DNA of 64,000 nt, taken from the NCBI GenBank assembly GCA_037447655.1, contig JBBHKE010003275.1, forward strand, positions 57,501 through 121,500, written 5' to 3'. A program made the translations under genes and the position numbers. This document shows positions 1 to 12,169 of this stretch, one piece after another (position 1 is the stretch's first letter; every line of letters starts with the position of its first letter). Source of the stretch: Zygnema cylindricum. Its lineage: Eukaryota; Streptophyta; Zygnematophyceae; Zygnematales; Zygnemataceae. The notes under the pieces are model-generated. The model was not told the origin of the DNA and did not search any database. It worked only from the letters and a program-made list of their open reading frames with translations.

Positions 1-368
1 GCCATTAACAATATTTTAGGTTCGAGTGGTAAAATTTAGAGGCATTCATACAGTGTCATTGACACTTATAGAGATACAGGGTGTTTTGTTTTGGACAAGA
101 ATGTGATTTGAGCTTCAAAAGCCAATCTATGGTACTAACTTTATGAATTCTTTATTTCTATATCCATGCTATTTAAGCGGTGTCTAATCCAAGATGTAGA
201 CGTAAACAATCATCCGTTAACTTGTCGGTTTGCTTTGTGGAGGATGTTGCATCCATAAATTTGGCCGAATAATGATAGTAAAGGACATGGACGTCAGTTA
301 GCCATAAAAAAAAGGAGCAATATTAAACAAAAAAAAAAACAATTGAACAGAGCAAAAAGAAAGCGAAC

Positions 369-533
369 CTCATCAAATTCCACCTCAAAAGCATCAGGCC
401 ACAGAGGTGGAAGCGGAACGATCCCCTCTCCCTTCTCTCCCTTCTCTCCCTTCTCTCCCTCCTCCAGGGCCGCGAATGCCCTCCCTCCTAACAGTACGGC
501 TGCCATCAGCAGTAGGGGCGCCACTTGCGCCAT
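369..533 (-). CDS. Probable first exon of a divergent secreted protein (partial)
   Basis: An open frame on the minus strand starts at an ATG followed by GCG (Met-Ala), a common plant-type start context. It begins with a convincing signal peptide: a short N-terminus, a hydrophobic core (PLLLMAAVLLGG) and an Ala-x-Ala cleavage region near residue 21. A Lys-Gly-Glu repeat (EKG x3) and a Pro/Trp segment (PLPPLWPDAFEVEF) follow. A GT at about 367-368 after GATGAG could be a splice donor; beyond it the frame becomes hydrophobic low-complexity, which looks like translated intron. The rest of the gene would lie left of the window. It would be transcribed away from the YLPM1-like gene. I do not recognise the family; a chance ORF is possible. 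Confidence 0.35.
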
Positions 534-858
534 ATCCGCAGTCTGGCTTCCCTTCAGTTTCGAGCGACGACCTCTGTCGTACGGAACTGATTATCTATGG
601 CTCACTTCCAGAGCCATAGATAACTAGCGTCGATGTTTTCTGCGAACAATGGCGGGCGGCACCTCGCAACCGGGCGTCACCGTACCGTACGGCCAATTTC
701 CGCAATCGTACAGTCCAATAGTCCATTGATGATTGATCCGACGTTCCAACTTTCTAACCCCGAGTGGCGGAAAAAACAAAAGCACTTGCAGGGATACGCA
801 GTGTAGCGCTTCGGCTGGCATCCATCCGACGCCCTCGCCTGCTACCACGCCATTGGCC
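534..858. promoter_or_regulatory. Short divergent intergenic region / 5' leader of the YLPM1-like gene
   Basis: About 325 bases separate the minus-strand signal-peptide ORF from the chosen start of the plus-strand gene. The stretch holds a perfect palindrome (591-623). An in-frame ATG at 733 could extend the plus-strand protein by 42 residues. I preferred 859 because the CxxC...H...C motif of the family begins just after it. No clear TATA box was picked out. Confidence 0.35.
591..623. repeat. Perfect 13-bp inverted repeat with 7-nt loop
   Basis: TTATCTATGGCTC (591-603) and GAGCCATAGATAA (611-623) are exact reverse complements separated by ACTTCCA. It lies between two divergent ORFs, in the promoter or 5' leader. 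It could form a hairpin in RNA or a symmetric protein-binding site. Confidence 0.9.
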
Positions 859-2267
859 ATGAATCCGCCCTTCGCTCGCGGCTGGCCCAGCCCCGCCTGC
901 CCCGTCTGCAGAGCTCACCACCAGCCTTTCTGCACGTCTCCAGGCACCACGCACGGCCACGCTCCTCCACTTCCAAACAATTTCAGTCTTCCATCGTTGA
1001 ATCCTGTAGAAATGTATGCGACTACAGCATATGCTGGAAGATCATTAGGCGGAACTGTCAACTCTTTGTGTCCGCACTGCAATCGTTTTCATTTTCCTTT
1101 CTGTGGAGCCTCTCAAGCAGGAGGCGGCCTTAATTCAGAAAGCAAACTAAATTTGACTTCTTATCAGCAGGCAAAGGATCCACAGATAAGTCCTGCAAAT
1201 CATTTTAGTGCTCCATTTGCAGGCAGGCTGGGAACTAGTTCCGTTTCACATGGAAACGGGTCCGGACAATTATGGCATCCCTTGGAAGGCCGGGTAAACC
1301 CACCACCACCCACTCATAGCCCCCCTCAGACTGCATCTCTTCTTGGGCTCCCTCCAATACCCGGTTCCCCTTCTTTCTCTTCATTTCCTGTCCATCCACC
1401 AGAACCCCCACCGCCACCCCCACCCCCACCTCCACCTCATTCTCCCGATTTTTCACAAAGTAACAATAACAATCGTTATGTCCCTGGTGGCGGTTATAGT
1501 TCCCAAGACCCCATGCCATTTTATTTGCAGAACCAAACAAATCAAGGAATAAGCCATGGAATAAGTCAAGGATCCTCTAGCTCTCGTTATCCTCAAGGCT
1601 ATTCTCATGCATCTGTGAGCTCGTCCACTGTTGTTTCCAGTCCCAATTATTTTCCTACACAGCACCAAGGCGTGACAGTACACCAGAGTCGGTTCAATGC
1701 AGACGAACCTAACGTGCAAATGGTCAGCCATGTGCATCAAGAGGAAATCCAAACAGGAGCTTCACTTGTTAGACTTCCGCCGTCTCCCAATCCTGTGGAT
1801 GATCCAGACAGACGGAGTGGAATTCACGGGGCTCAACGTAAGTATATAGGTGTTTGCAACTGCTGTTGTGATAATGTGTGAGCATTTATGTGTGAATTAT
1901 GATGGCTGGCGCATGTCTAAACAAATGTTCGACAACCTTTTTATTTTTTTCCAAACGCGAAGACTTGTTAGAGTATGTATATGCCTTGTGGTTTAGACTT
2001 TATTTACTCAATATTTCTTGAAGGCAAAGGCTTGATTTACAAAGAACAGCATGGTGCTTTTTTTTTTGTTTTGGAAGCTTTAACTATCAGTTTAGGCATA
2101 GAATAAGATTCATGAATCATGATGGGGGATTAGTGAGACTTTCTTATGATAACCTTATAAAAATTCCATTACAATGATTTTATGTTAGCAATGCACCAAT
2201 AATTTTATAATTATCGGCTGGTTGTGGTTTGGCATGCAGACTTGTCAACAGACCAAGGGCAACAACC

Positions 2268-2321
<54 letters not shown>

Positions 2322-5300
2322 GCAGCAACAGCAACAACAACAGGAAGAAATTGACTTTCCTGACGAAGAATATATGCGACGAAGGCAGGAAGAATACGAA
2401 CGAGAGCTTCTTGAACAAGAGCAAGTCCAGGAGCATGGATCAACTGATGTTAACCGAGGTCATAGATTTGAAAGTCAAACGCAGCAGCAACAGACGCCTT
2501 CAATGGGGTATCCAAATAGTGAGCAGACAGGCTTCAGCTTTGCTCCAGACCACGCCACTGCTCCAAATTTAGTATCGAACAACAATGGTCGGTCAGGATC
2601 GCTGAATGTCGGACCGAGAGGCTCTTCAGCTTCTGGCAAACATCAAGCAGGACAGCAGATATCCGCTGAATACACAGCTGGGTACGAGAGCTCTTCTACG
2701 GGAGATTTTCGATATCAAAACGGGCCAAGACAAGTATACATGCATCTATTTGGACTTGTACTTATGTGCTTCGTCTTTTTGTTTTTTTATTTATTTCGAT
2801 GTACAGCTGACTGGAAGCTCAGCCTTGGTTGCGCACTGACTTTTGGCCATTCTGTAAAGACATGTGTACCTATTTCAGTGGGTAAAGGGATCCTTGATTG
2901 CATACAATCATTGTTCGTCTATGTAACTTTTTGCGATAAAGGCTTGCAGCAGATGTGTCCATTTTGAAGTTCGACTGTCAGAGTGCGTGAGTTTTCAACT
3001 GGGGAAGGAGTGTAAAAGCACACTTTACTGCCTCTCCACCTTTTTGTTAATGCTGGTTTTCTGATTTTTTGAAATTCAGGAGTTTCATCTGACACACTTC
3101 TGTGGTTGTTTATGAGTGCTTGGAATTGATTTCTTTTTGAGCTTTTGAATTTCTGTTGTACCAGGAGTACAGCGGAGCATTCCAGCATCCGGGACAACAT
3201 TTGGCACAACAATCTGCTACTCAGGGTCACCAGTACACACAACAATATCCATCTCAAACTGTTCAAGAACCTCCAAGGTTGATCGATGCATCGGCTGTGT
3301 TTCGTAAGCCTGGTAGGGAGGCAAGGCCATCTCGTCTGGTTGTCATTCTTCGGGGACTTCCAGGTAAGCTAATGCCTTCCTTTGTTGGTCATGCATTTAG
3401 GCAATTCGTATGTCCAGAATTGCCATACCTACGCTGAAGGTTGAGTCTTGTGTCTTTTCGATTGCTTTCAAGCTCTGGCCTGGAGAAAGGGTTATGCGAG
3501 AATGGCTTTCTTGTAACCAAGAGAAGACTTGTTTGGTGACATTGTACATGTCAATGATACTGTGTAAGTCGTGAATGTTTTTTTTCCAGGCAGTGGAAAG
3601 AGTCACCTGGCTAAAGCGTTGCGTGATGTGGAGGTCATGAATGGTGGCTCTGCTCCCCGGATTTTTGCCATGGATGACTATTTCATGACCGAAGAGGATG
3701 AAGTAAGAGCTTTTCAACGTCGCTCCAGCATTCTGTCTTAAGCTGAATATGGTTAAGTGTCTTACACAAGAAATCTACGTCTGTTTCTACGTCTGTGGAT
3801 GGTTGTTATTCTCTGCATTTGTGGAAATTGTTATTTTTAAGTATGAAAAGCTCTGTTGCAGTGGGTAGCTTAAAGTGCTGACGTCTTTGTTCTAAAGTGC
3901 GAGTTTATTTCTTCTTAGTGCTTTAGCAGTGAAAATAGTGACGTCAGACTGAAGGTCTATCAACAATGACTTTTGTGAAACCATTTTCATATCAACTGTG
4001 CCTATGCTGAAGCCTTTTTTGTATCCTAAATTGATAGAAATGTTTGACGACATTTTTAAAATTTGTGTAGCTTTGGAAGTACGAATGTGACAAAGTATAG
4101 ACTGAAAGAAATTTTTGAAGTTTTTTTCTAAGTCCTGATTTTGTCACCGTTATATTTGTCTCTATTGTTCTTTTGATGGAAATTGTGTGCATGTTTCTTC
4201 CAAAGGGGTGTCCATAATTTCAGCCTGTTCATCAGATGTGCAAACCAATTTTTTTTTCTTATATTAATGGGTATTTGGAATTCTTAGTTGTTGCGCTTTC
4301 CTGCCAGCCAAACTTCAACATTCTTGAACATGAATTTGTGAGATGCTTAAACCCAGGCGGCTGCTTTAACTAGTGTTGGGTATCGAGGGCCCCATGCCGA
4401 TATTCGATATGTACCTCATTTTGGGTACCCGATAATCGATATATCGAGGAGGTGAATATCGCGATATTTACGCGATTTATCGGTCGATAATACGATATAT
4501 TTCCTACCGCGATATATCGAAGTGGACGCTAGGTCAAAAAAAAATCAAAGCCCCCCCGTGGCGCGCCCTCAGTGTGGGGGAGGGGGGGGCGTACGATTCT
4601 CCGTTTTGTACGATTTTGTACCTTCTCCGTACGATTTTCCTTACCATATCAAGGCCTCTGACCGATCGATAATCGATATATCGAATATTGAAATTATCGC
4701 GATATGATTTTACTTGATACCCAACATTAGCTTTAACAGATAGCTACACCGCGAATCGCCTATTAGAGTAAAGAAATTAGTAGCATGGTTATTGATTACA
4801 AAGTTCAGAGCTGTTGAACAAATTAGCGTTAAGAAAACAAACAATTAGTTTAATTAACGCTACCGGCATTAAAATTGGTGTTATGACCGTGAATAGCGAT
4901 TGACAGTGTACTGGACGTCTATGTGGCCCGAACATGATTTGGAGGATTATACATTATGTCAAATCTGTCATTTTGCATGTGGTTACAGGATAACCTGATT
5001 TTGCTCGATAATTGAACATTAGTTTCTTTAAGCTACATGTGCGAACCCAGACAGAATATTGATTTATCATAGCATTGTATATTGTGTATGTATATATATG
5101 TGTGTATATATGCTGAACATCGTATATGTATAACCTCCACGGAGACTGTGCGGTAATTTTATCCGAGGAACAAAATGCTGTATGCTATCTTGTCTGGAGA
5201 AGTTACTTGCAATTTGGCAACAGTATAGGAAGATTTGCCTTTGTCTTTTCTTTCTTCTGTGTGTCCTAGTTTTTAGTCTTGAAAAGTTCCACAACATTAC

Positions 5301-8300
5301 ACCCAGTAATTTGAAATTGTCGCTACATCGCATTACATTATGTTAGTTGGCTTTTGTAATCCAACATTGGAAATGATGTGTTTACATTGGCTGATGTATA
5401 GTGAATATCGTTAGTATGGGACAGCAACCTATGCTGTTCGAAACCTTATCAACGTTCTTCCATTTGTTCTTGCGTTACTTGGACTTGATCTCAACAACCG
5501 TTTTGAATGTGGTTGAGGGAAGAAAGAAGTGAAGGGACGCCTGAAATCTTGCTGATGTGTGTTCTTGCAGATTCACTATATCTCAGGTGATGTTCTTTGG
5601 GACGATACTGTTGCTGCTATATGACATTTTGACAGAAATGTCCTAGTTCAGGACGTTTACTTTTGTTTTGCAATAGTTTTTTTTTGCAGACCATACTTGT
5701 CGAAGCATCGGACTGATACGCTTTTTTTGTGAGACATAATTTTGGGTCTTTGTTGGTTGAGATAGCAGATTCGTGGATCAATGTACTTTGGATGACTGTG
5801 ACGAGGGCTTTGTTGTCGAAACAGCCTGCTAGGTTGTTTGTTGTAGATGACTATTATTTCTGCCTGGTTGCATTTGCTGTTGTAATTGTTAATTTGCTCA
5901 AATTTCTATGGATTGCAGGAGGAACTTAAGACTGCAGGGAGTAGGAAGAGGAAATCGTCTGTTTCTGGGCCTGCTGTAATGAAGTACCAATATGAGAGTG
6001 AGATGGAAGAGGTTTGTATCAGCATTTTATCTTATTCTTCGCCTACTCCTCTTTCCCTTAGCTTCTCCCTTCCCCCCTTAATATCTTCTTTTCTATTTTT
6101 GAAACTTTCTCCCGTCCCTGCTGTTCCATTGTCCACTACCCTACACTCTCTCCACTCCTGACGGTCCTCATCAGGGTCTCATGTCAAGTCACCATTCCTG
6201 TGCCAGTCCCCCTACATTTCTTTGTTTCCCACTTGTCATTATCCATTTAGATGAATCCACCGCATCTTTTGGCTATAATTTTACGAATTCTCATGGCAAA
6301 ATTCCAAATAAGGCTTCTACGTTTAGGTCTAAGAGTTCAGTATCCAGATCCGTATAAACATAACTTTATTGTACATGGATATGTCGTGATATGTTGCGCC
6401 TGTAGAACAGTTTTGCAGTCTTTCTATCAGTTTGTTCACCCATTGCATGTATAGCTGAAAGCGAGGTATTATTATGTGTGAAATGGTGCAACCGTGTCAA
6501 GTGTTGAAAGCAGTTTTGACGATTTTGATTGACTGGGATTATGTTACTAAAAAATGCTTTTACATGTGGGAAATTTTAGTTTGCGTCCTTAAGCACACAT
6601 CACTGTTTATTTGGTTGGTTTGTTTCAAATTGTTGTGCGACATCTTTTTCAGTGCCATTTTGGGTTATCATTCCAAGTTGTTGAGGGATGTACTCCTTTG
6701 ATTAATAAGACGGCCTTCAGAAAGTGAACTGCTTGACTCGACCAAGTTAACCTCTAAATTTAATAACAAAGTATCATTGCCTTTTTTTGTTTGTTGGAAG
6801 ATGTGTAATTTCATCTGGGGTATGTTTTAATGTAAAAGCTCACCTATGCAGTATATTTTTTAAAGCTAAGAGTTAGGAAAAATACGCTTTTTCTCTAAAC
6901 TGTTTAAACCCGTATTGAAGTCCTTCTCTGGTAGGTTCAGAGGCTGCTATTGTTCATGGGCACAGAAATTCAGAGTTTTGCGCAGTATACTCTTGTCCGT
7001 ATTTTGCTACTCTTAAAACACTTTTCCCTTTCTTGATTTCCTTTTTCACGTAGATGTTTCAAATACCATTGTTTCTTTTTATGAAAACTCAGAATTGCGC
7101 ATGAAATATATTTCTAATCCTTTTAGCCTTTGATGTTAAGATGCTCTAAAGTCAAGTCATTAAGGTTGAGAATTTTAGTCAGCACTTTTTGCCAATCTTG
7201 TAAGATAGCTTTTGTCACAAAATCTTTTAATAAATGATTTACTGAATCGTTTTTACGGTGATGGTCTTGCCATGGCTTTGATTGTGAGAGAGATTCTGTA
7301 ATTCAATTTTTTTGCCTTTTTTTTTGCAGGTGTATCGGGCAAGCATGTTGCGGGCTTTTCGCAAGACTTTGGAGGAGAAGCGATTTTCTTTCATAATAGG
7401 TACCCTGCAAAAGAAACGAGGATTCTTTGATGTTCATCCATTTTATTCATTTTCTACTAGTTTTCTTATTTGAGCCAATGGCCCTCATATGCTTTCTTTC
7501 CTTGACTCAAGCTTGGCTTAATCCTGCTGTAAGATTCCTGGATTTCTGGGTAAAATGAGATCTACAAGGTCTATACACTAGCTGCATTCTGCAGCCAGTA
7601 ATATACTCGTGGTTGAGGGGCAATTACGTTTGCCCAATCGGTGAGATTTGTATATTTGCTGGGTAGCACTTGTTATGGGTTGTCGCTGATGGTGGGTTGG
7701 CTCTCACACTTTGCCTTAAAATTGTTGAGGCATTCTCTGGGCGAATTAAATTGTGTTAACACTTGCCAGCATCCTGTAGTGGATGATACTCCATATTGTT
7801 ATCCACCTTTGTGCGGTTTTCCCACAATTCCTTGCAAGCGCCGAATGGGGTCAGAGACAGAGACAGAGAGAGAGAGCGAGAGAGAGAGAGAGTATAGCAG
7901 AACCTCTTCTTACACAGGTGGGGGGGGCGCTGCGACGCATCACTGCTGTGGCCAGTGGATGACCGCCATGTGCATGTCGCTCAGTTTGCTCAGTTCTGGG
8001 CCTCCGCCAAGGTATAGCTTCCATGCTGCCACTCCATTGGCTGGCTGCAGTGCCTCGCCCTTTTAACACTCATTTGCAACTCCAGGGGTGAATTACCGGT
8101 GGTGACATGTCATTATCTTGTCTTCGCCCTTTAAAGTCATTTGCAGCTCCAGAGGTGGATTACCGTGACATGTTATTACCTTCTCTTCGCTTCAAATTTT
8201 TGACTCGCAAGCAGAGCGCGGTCCTCTAGTAGTTGTTCGAATGGAACGCTTCATGAATCATCAGAAACCGGACAGAGTTTCAGCTAGCAGTAGAAGTTAT

Positions 8301-11300
8301 GTGCAAGAACATGTGCATAAATTGATTTCATTTGTTAACCACATCTACTTTATATGGAGTGAACATTGGTTTACCACGACATTTAATATAACGTTATGTA
8401 AATCTGTGTCAACAAGTTCTTACAGGAATACCTGGGGGCTATATCTTAATGAGATTTGTGCATTTGCAGCAAATGACTTGGCCTTGTGGATGCAGCTCAT
8501 TCTCGTATAACTGCTGCCCAGTTTGCCATTAAGCAGCTTTAGTACAAGACAGATGTCTCTTTCTCAAAATGTTTTCTAGAATGTTTTTCAAATTTGCTTG
8601 AGGCATCTGGGTGTTAGTGGGGTTGTTTGAAGTTTGACAAATCCCCATATTCATTGGGATTACTACCATTTGCTCTGAAGATCGTTTTCATCTATATACG
8701 TCTATTTCTATCCGGCAATAGACCACCTGACATGCCTTTTTTTTGCTGCATGAATTAGTGAGTGTGACTTGGTGACTAACTGGATGTCTCTGTTTCTGTT
8801 TTGCCCTCCTATCCTTGTCGCCATCTTCCTCCTATCGCTGGTTCGTTTGGCTGTTTGTTTGGAGGATCAGCTCGCCGGCTATGAGGTTTATATCGCAGAA
8901 TTAGCGGCAAACAAAGATCCATGGGTATGTTTAACATGGGCATTTTTATTATTCGTACCTTGTCAGGAAGGCTTTTGGGTGGTGTGCTATGTGTGTATTG
9001 TCTGTCAGAGTGATCCGATGTATCGCGGAAAAAACTAATTATGAAAAATAAAATTTGAACTTCCATTTAAAGTATATGGTGAGTATGTGGTAGAATTTTA
9101 CTTTGAAGTCTATGGCAGTGTTTATTAATGTACAGTTTTGTTTCTCATTAGATCTTGTGTTCATGTTACTGGATTCTCAAAATGATTGTGGTGGAAAAAG
9201 TTCGTCTACTTTCACTTGAGTGCACTCTGATAACCCCATGTCATGCACGAGACTAGAGGACATTTCTGATACGAGATGATACGCAGAAGAATTTTCAACA
9301 ATGAAAGAAGGTTTAGCAATACGGGCAGATTAGATTTGGCAGTGCGAGCAGATTCAAGCGTCCCAAATTCGGGACCATATTTCATCACATGTATGAAAAT
9401 AGTATATGTGGTCAGGAGCCAATAAATGTAGGTGATCACTTATATTGGTGGTTAGGCCTCTGGTTGTAGAAAATGAATGGAATCTATTTAAGGTCGTTTG
9501 TGGTGACAATCCACCTGGATCCGCTTGATGTCAAATCCTAGCTACTGTAAAGACCAGGATTGCAAAAATATAATGGTAAGGAACTGTCGACCACTGTTTG
9601 GCGTGTGCATATGACCACATGAAGAGTCAAAATGTTACATTGGTTGTAAATTGTTGTATGGTGGTATCTTGTCAAACAGGCATGTGCCGCGCGCAACATT
9701 CATGGCTTCACGACAGAACAGGTGGATGTTATGGCTCAGCAATGGGAGCCCATTCCTTCTCACTACTTAGCTCTTGATGTCACGGTATGTTTTTTTTTTT
9801 TCCTGGTTGTTGTCTTTCCTTGAATGTGTTCCACGGGCCTTTTGTCTGTTGACAGCAGAATGTGATTGATTGGCTGTTCTTGTCGTTCTGAAATGTGCAG
9901 TCATTATTTCGGCAAGATACTCTGGAAAAAGACGATATTGTTGAGGTAAGTGATTTTGCGTGAAATGATTCAGACATAGTCTGCTGACCTCCCTGCATAT
10001 TAAAAAAGAGTTTCAGTAACTCTCAGTATTAAAATGTGCAAGTGAACTGTTTGCAATCCTGTGGCCAGTTGACATCTACGTAAATTGAAGGACATTCGAC
10101 TCACTAGTATATGCAGTTGTCAGTCACTCGGGACTTGCAAACCAATTCCTCGGGTAATTGCTAGCTTGCTCGTTTCTAAGGAAGTTTTAGGTGAGACTGA
10201 ATGAAATTCCGTTGTTCTTGAGCCATTCATTTGTTATTTCTGCTGCAACAGACATCACCCGACCTTATTACTGGCCCGCTTGTAGCTTTGCACTAAAAAG
10301 CTTCATACTGGAGAAATTGGAGGACAGGAAGGGGTTATTAATTTGCACTCGGAATTGCAGGTCGAGATGGATGCTGACGATATGGAAAGGGACATAGAAG
10401 AGGGGGGTTTGGAGGGCTCGAAGATTGTGGAGGAGACTGTTGAAGATGATGGAGAAACTCATGGCCAAAGTGAAGTTGTTGAGAAGGACCATAAAAGTAG
10501 GGAGGTGAATGAGCCTGCTGCTCTAAGTATGTGTCTGCCTTCACAGGCCCTCTTCGTTACTGAATGTGTGGAAATCTCTGGTGTGCATGGTGGGAGGGAG
10601 TGAAGAGCTTTGGATACTGCAAACTGCCATGCATGGTATTCTTTCTTTATGGTGTAAATTTGTTCGGATCTTTCTGTCCTTTCAGTTGATGGTTTTGTTA
10701 CAAATTTTCTGCTTGGGTAAGGACTGGTTCTTAAAGTTTTTATGCACTGTCAGTTTATGATATTGAAAAAGAGTAGTGTCTTTAAGAACGTGATTGTCAC
10801 CTCTGTGTTGGCTGATTGAGAGCCAGCAGGACAAACAGGCTCCTTTGCTTGGTCTTCAAGTATGAAGCCGAAAAAAGGTATTTTGAAAACTGCCGAGAGT
10901 GATGATGAGGAGGAAGAAGACAACGAGGAGAATAGTGAAATAAACCCACTTGCGGGTTTGTTACAAGCTTATTCAAAGAAGGAGCCAAAGAAGGAGACTG
11001 TGTCAAGCCAGAAAAAGCATGTAACATGGGCGGATGCAGAAGTATGTATCGAGTGAAGGTTCCCAGTCTGTTTGCATGCACTTCAGTGGCTCCAACTCTG
11101 ATTATTGACATCATGCTGTAGAAAGTGTTGGCCCTACGCCCTATCATTGTTCCAATAAGTCCTTTGAATGCGAGGTTCGTCTATGCCATTCTAGGAAAAC
11201 AATAAGATATTATGCACTCCTGGGCTTTCTTCTATCATGTGTTTCTTTCTTGATAGCTACATGTTTTCAGATGAGTTACTATGCTCACTCAGGTTTTCAG

Positions 11301-12169
11301 CGCTCCTCGCTAATGGATATCATTTTGGCATGGATTCCTGAGGGTCTATTTTTTTTGCAATAATAGATGCCATTAGTAGGTGAACTGACCAGAGTTGTGT
11401 TCTTTGGGTGGTCAATAGTCTAATTACAAGGTCTTTCATGGATCTTATTGCTAGGCCTTCCTCTATTCAGTGTGACATTTGTCTTCTCTTCAGTATGGGA
11501 CTTTTCTTCTCTTCAGTTTGACATTTGTTATCATGCCACACCTAACTGGGTAACCTTGGGGCTTGGACAGAACGACCGAGAAATAGATCATGGTTTCAAA
11601 ATTGGTGGATCGTCTGACAAGAAGCAACGGTTAATTATTGGGCCAGGAAGCGGCTATGTTATGGTAGAAATTGCACAATGGCTTTCACTTTCTCTTTTGT
11701 CTAACTAAAGCATGAAGTGTCAAGTCGGATTACTGGACGAAATATGCATTCTTTAAACTTTGGCAAGTGTTTTTCGTCCAGTGAATAATTCTCCTATTTA
11801 GTTTGAGGAACTTCAAATTTCGTGGTTCTGTATAAATTTGACTGGATCTCTCTTGGAGATTCACAATGCACGCAGTCTGATTTTGGCCTGTGGAGACCCA
11901 CCCTCTTTTAACTGTATTCATTTCGATAAACTTGTCAATGTTGATGGAAGTAAACAACAAATGTAATGCCATGTTTATGTTTTGTGCAGAGAACCAACCC
12001 ACATCGCGATGAGGTCGGGGGATTAAGTTTTGGGGGAGGGGGGAAGCTTGGGGCACGGGACATCGAGCAAAGAAAAGCATTCTCCGCACAGTTACGAGCC
12101 GAGCAAGAAGAGTTCAAATCAATTGGTTCGAGACGGCGGGAAGATGGAGGAGCTCCCGATGAAGAGTAA
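859..12169 (+). CDS. YLPM1: YLPM1-like P-loop protein, 14 exons
   Basis: Exons by GT-AG sites with matching phase: 859-1837, 2240-2733, 3165-3363, 3590-3702, 5919-6011, 7330-7399, 7956-8011, 8871-8924, 9680-9784, 9901-9945, 10361-10526, 10830-11041 (acceptor could be 10827), 11571-11663, 11990-12169. The sum is 2859 nt, 952 residues plus stop. The N-terminus has two C-x2-C...H..F-C motifs (CPVCRAHHQPFC and CPHCNRFHFPFC), a polyproline run and a 25-Gln tract. The centre has Walker A GLPGSGKS across the exon 3/4 junction, then MDDYFMTE, an Arg-rich segment, VDDR and GYEVYIAE, as in the polynucleotide-kinase-like ATPase fold of YLP-motif proteins. The C-terminus is acidic, then has GILK, HVTWADAE and LIIGPGSGY blocks found in plant homologues. 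YLPM1 proteins are nuclear and thought to bind RNA or regulate transcription. No premature stop was found. Confidence 0.88.
2269..2343 (+). repeat. CAA/CAG trinucleotide repeat coding 25 glutamines
   Basis: An almost pure CAA array, with a few CAG near its end, sits at the start of exon 2 of the YLPM1-like gene. It encodes an uninterrupted Gln tract between QGQQP and EEIDF. The array is nearly homogeneous at DNA level, so length polymorphism is likely. Confidence 0.95.
4371..4729. mobile_element. hAT-type MITE in intron 4
   Basis: This 359-bp element has terminal inverted repeats TAGTGTTGGGTATC / GATACCCAACATTA and an exact 8-bp target-site duplication GCTTTAAC at 4363-4370 and 4730-4737. 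The 8-bp duplication and TAGNGTTG-type termini are typical of hAT elements. There is no transposase ORF, so it is non-autonomous. The interior is unusually rich in ATCGATAT/TATCGATA palindromes. A scrap of the same terminus occurs at 58227. Confidence 0.88.
5077..5112. repeat. TA/TG microsatellite in intron 4
   Basis: Imperfect alternating TATA and TGTG dinucleotides inside the large intron of the YLPM1-like gene. No function inferred. Confidence 0.7.
7852..7892 (+). repeat. GA-rich microsatellite in intron 6
   Basis: Repeated CAGAGA/GAGAGA units about 65 bp upstream of exon 7 (7956) of the YLPM1-like gene. On the transcript this is a purine tract where a pyrimidine tract might be expected, but it is too far from the acceptor to replace it. 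Confidence 0.85.

Noticed and set aside
733-858. Upstream in-frame ATG as start of the YLPM1-like protein
   Set aside because: Possible, but the extension has no family similarity, while the Cys motif starts right after the ATG at 859. Left open.
2180-2443. Minus-strand ORFs with long Val or Leu runs
   Set aside because: Antisense shadows of the CAA repeat.
7641-8066. 141-codon plus-strand ORF
   Set aside because: It is mostly intron read-through across the GA repeat. Only 7956-8011 is a real exon, and it is read in a different frame from this ORF.
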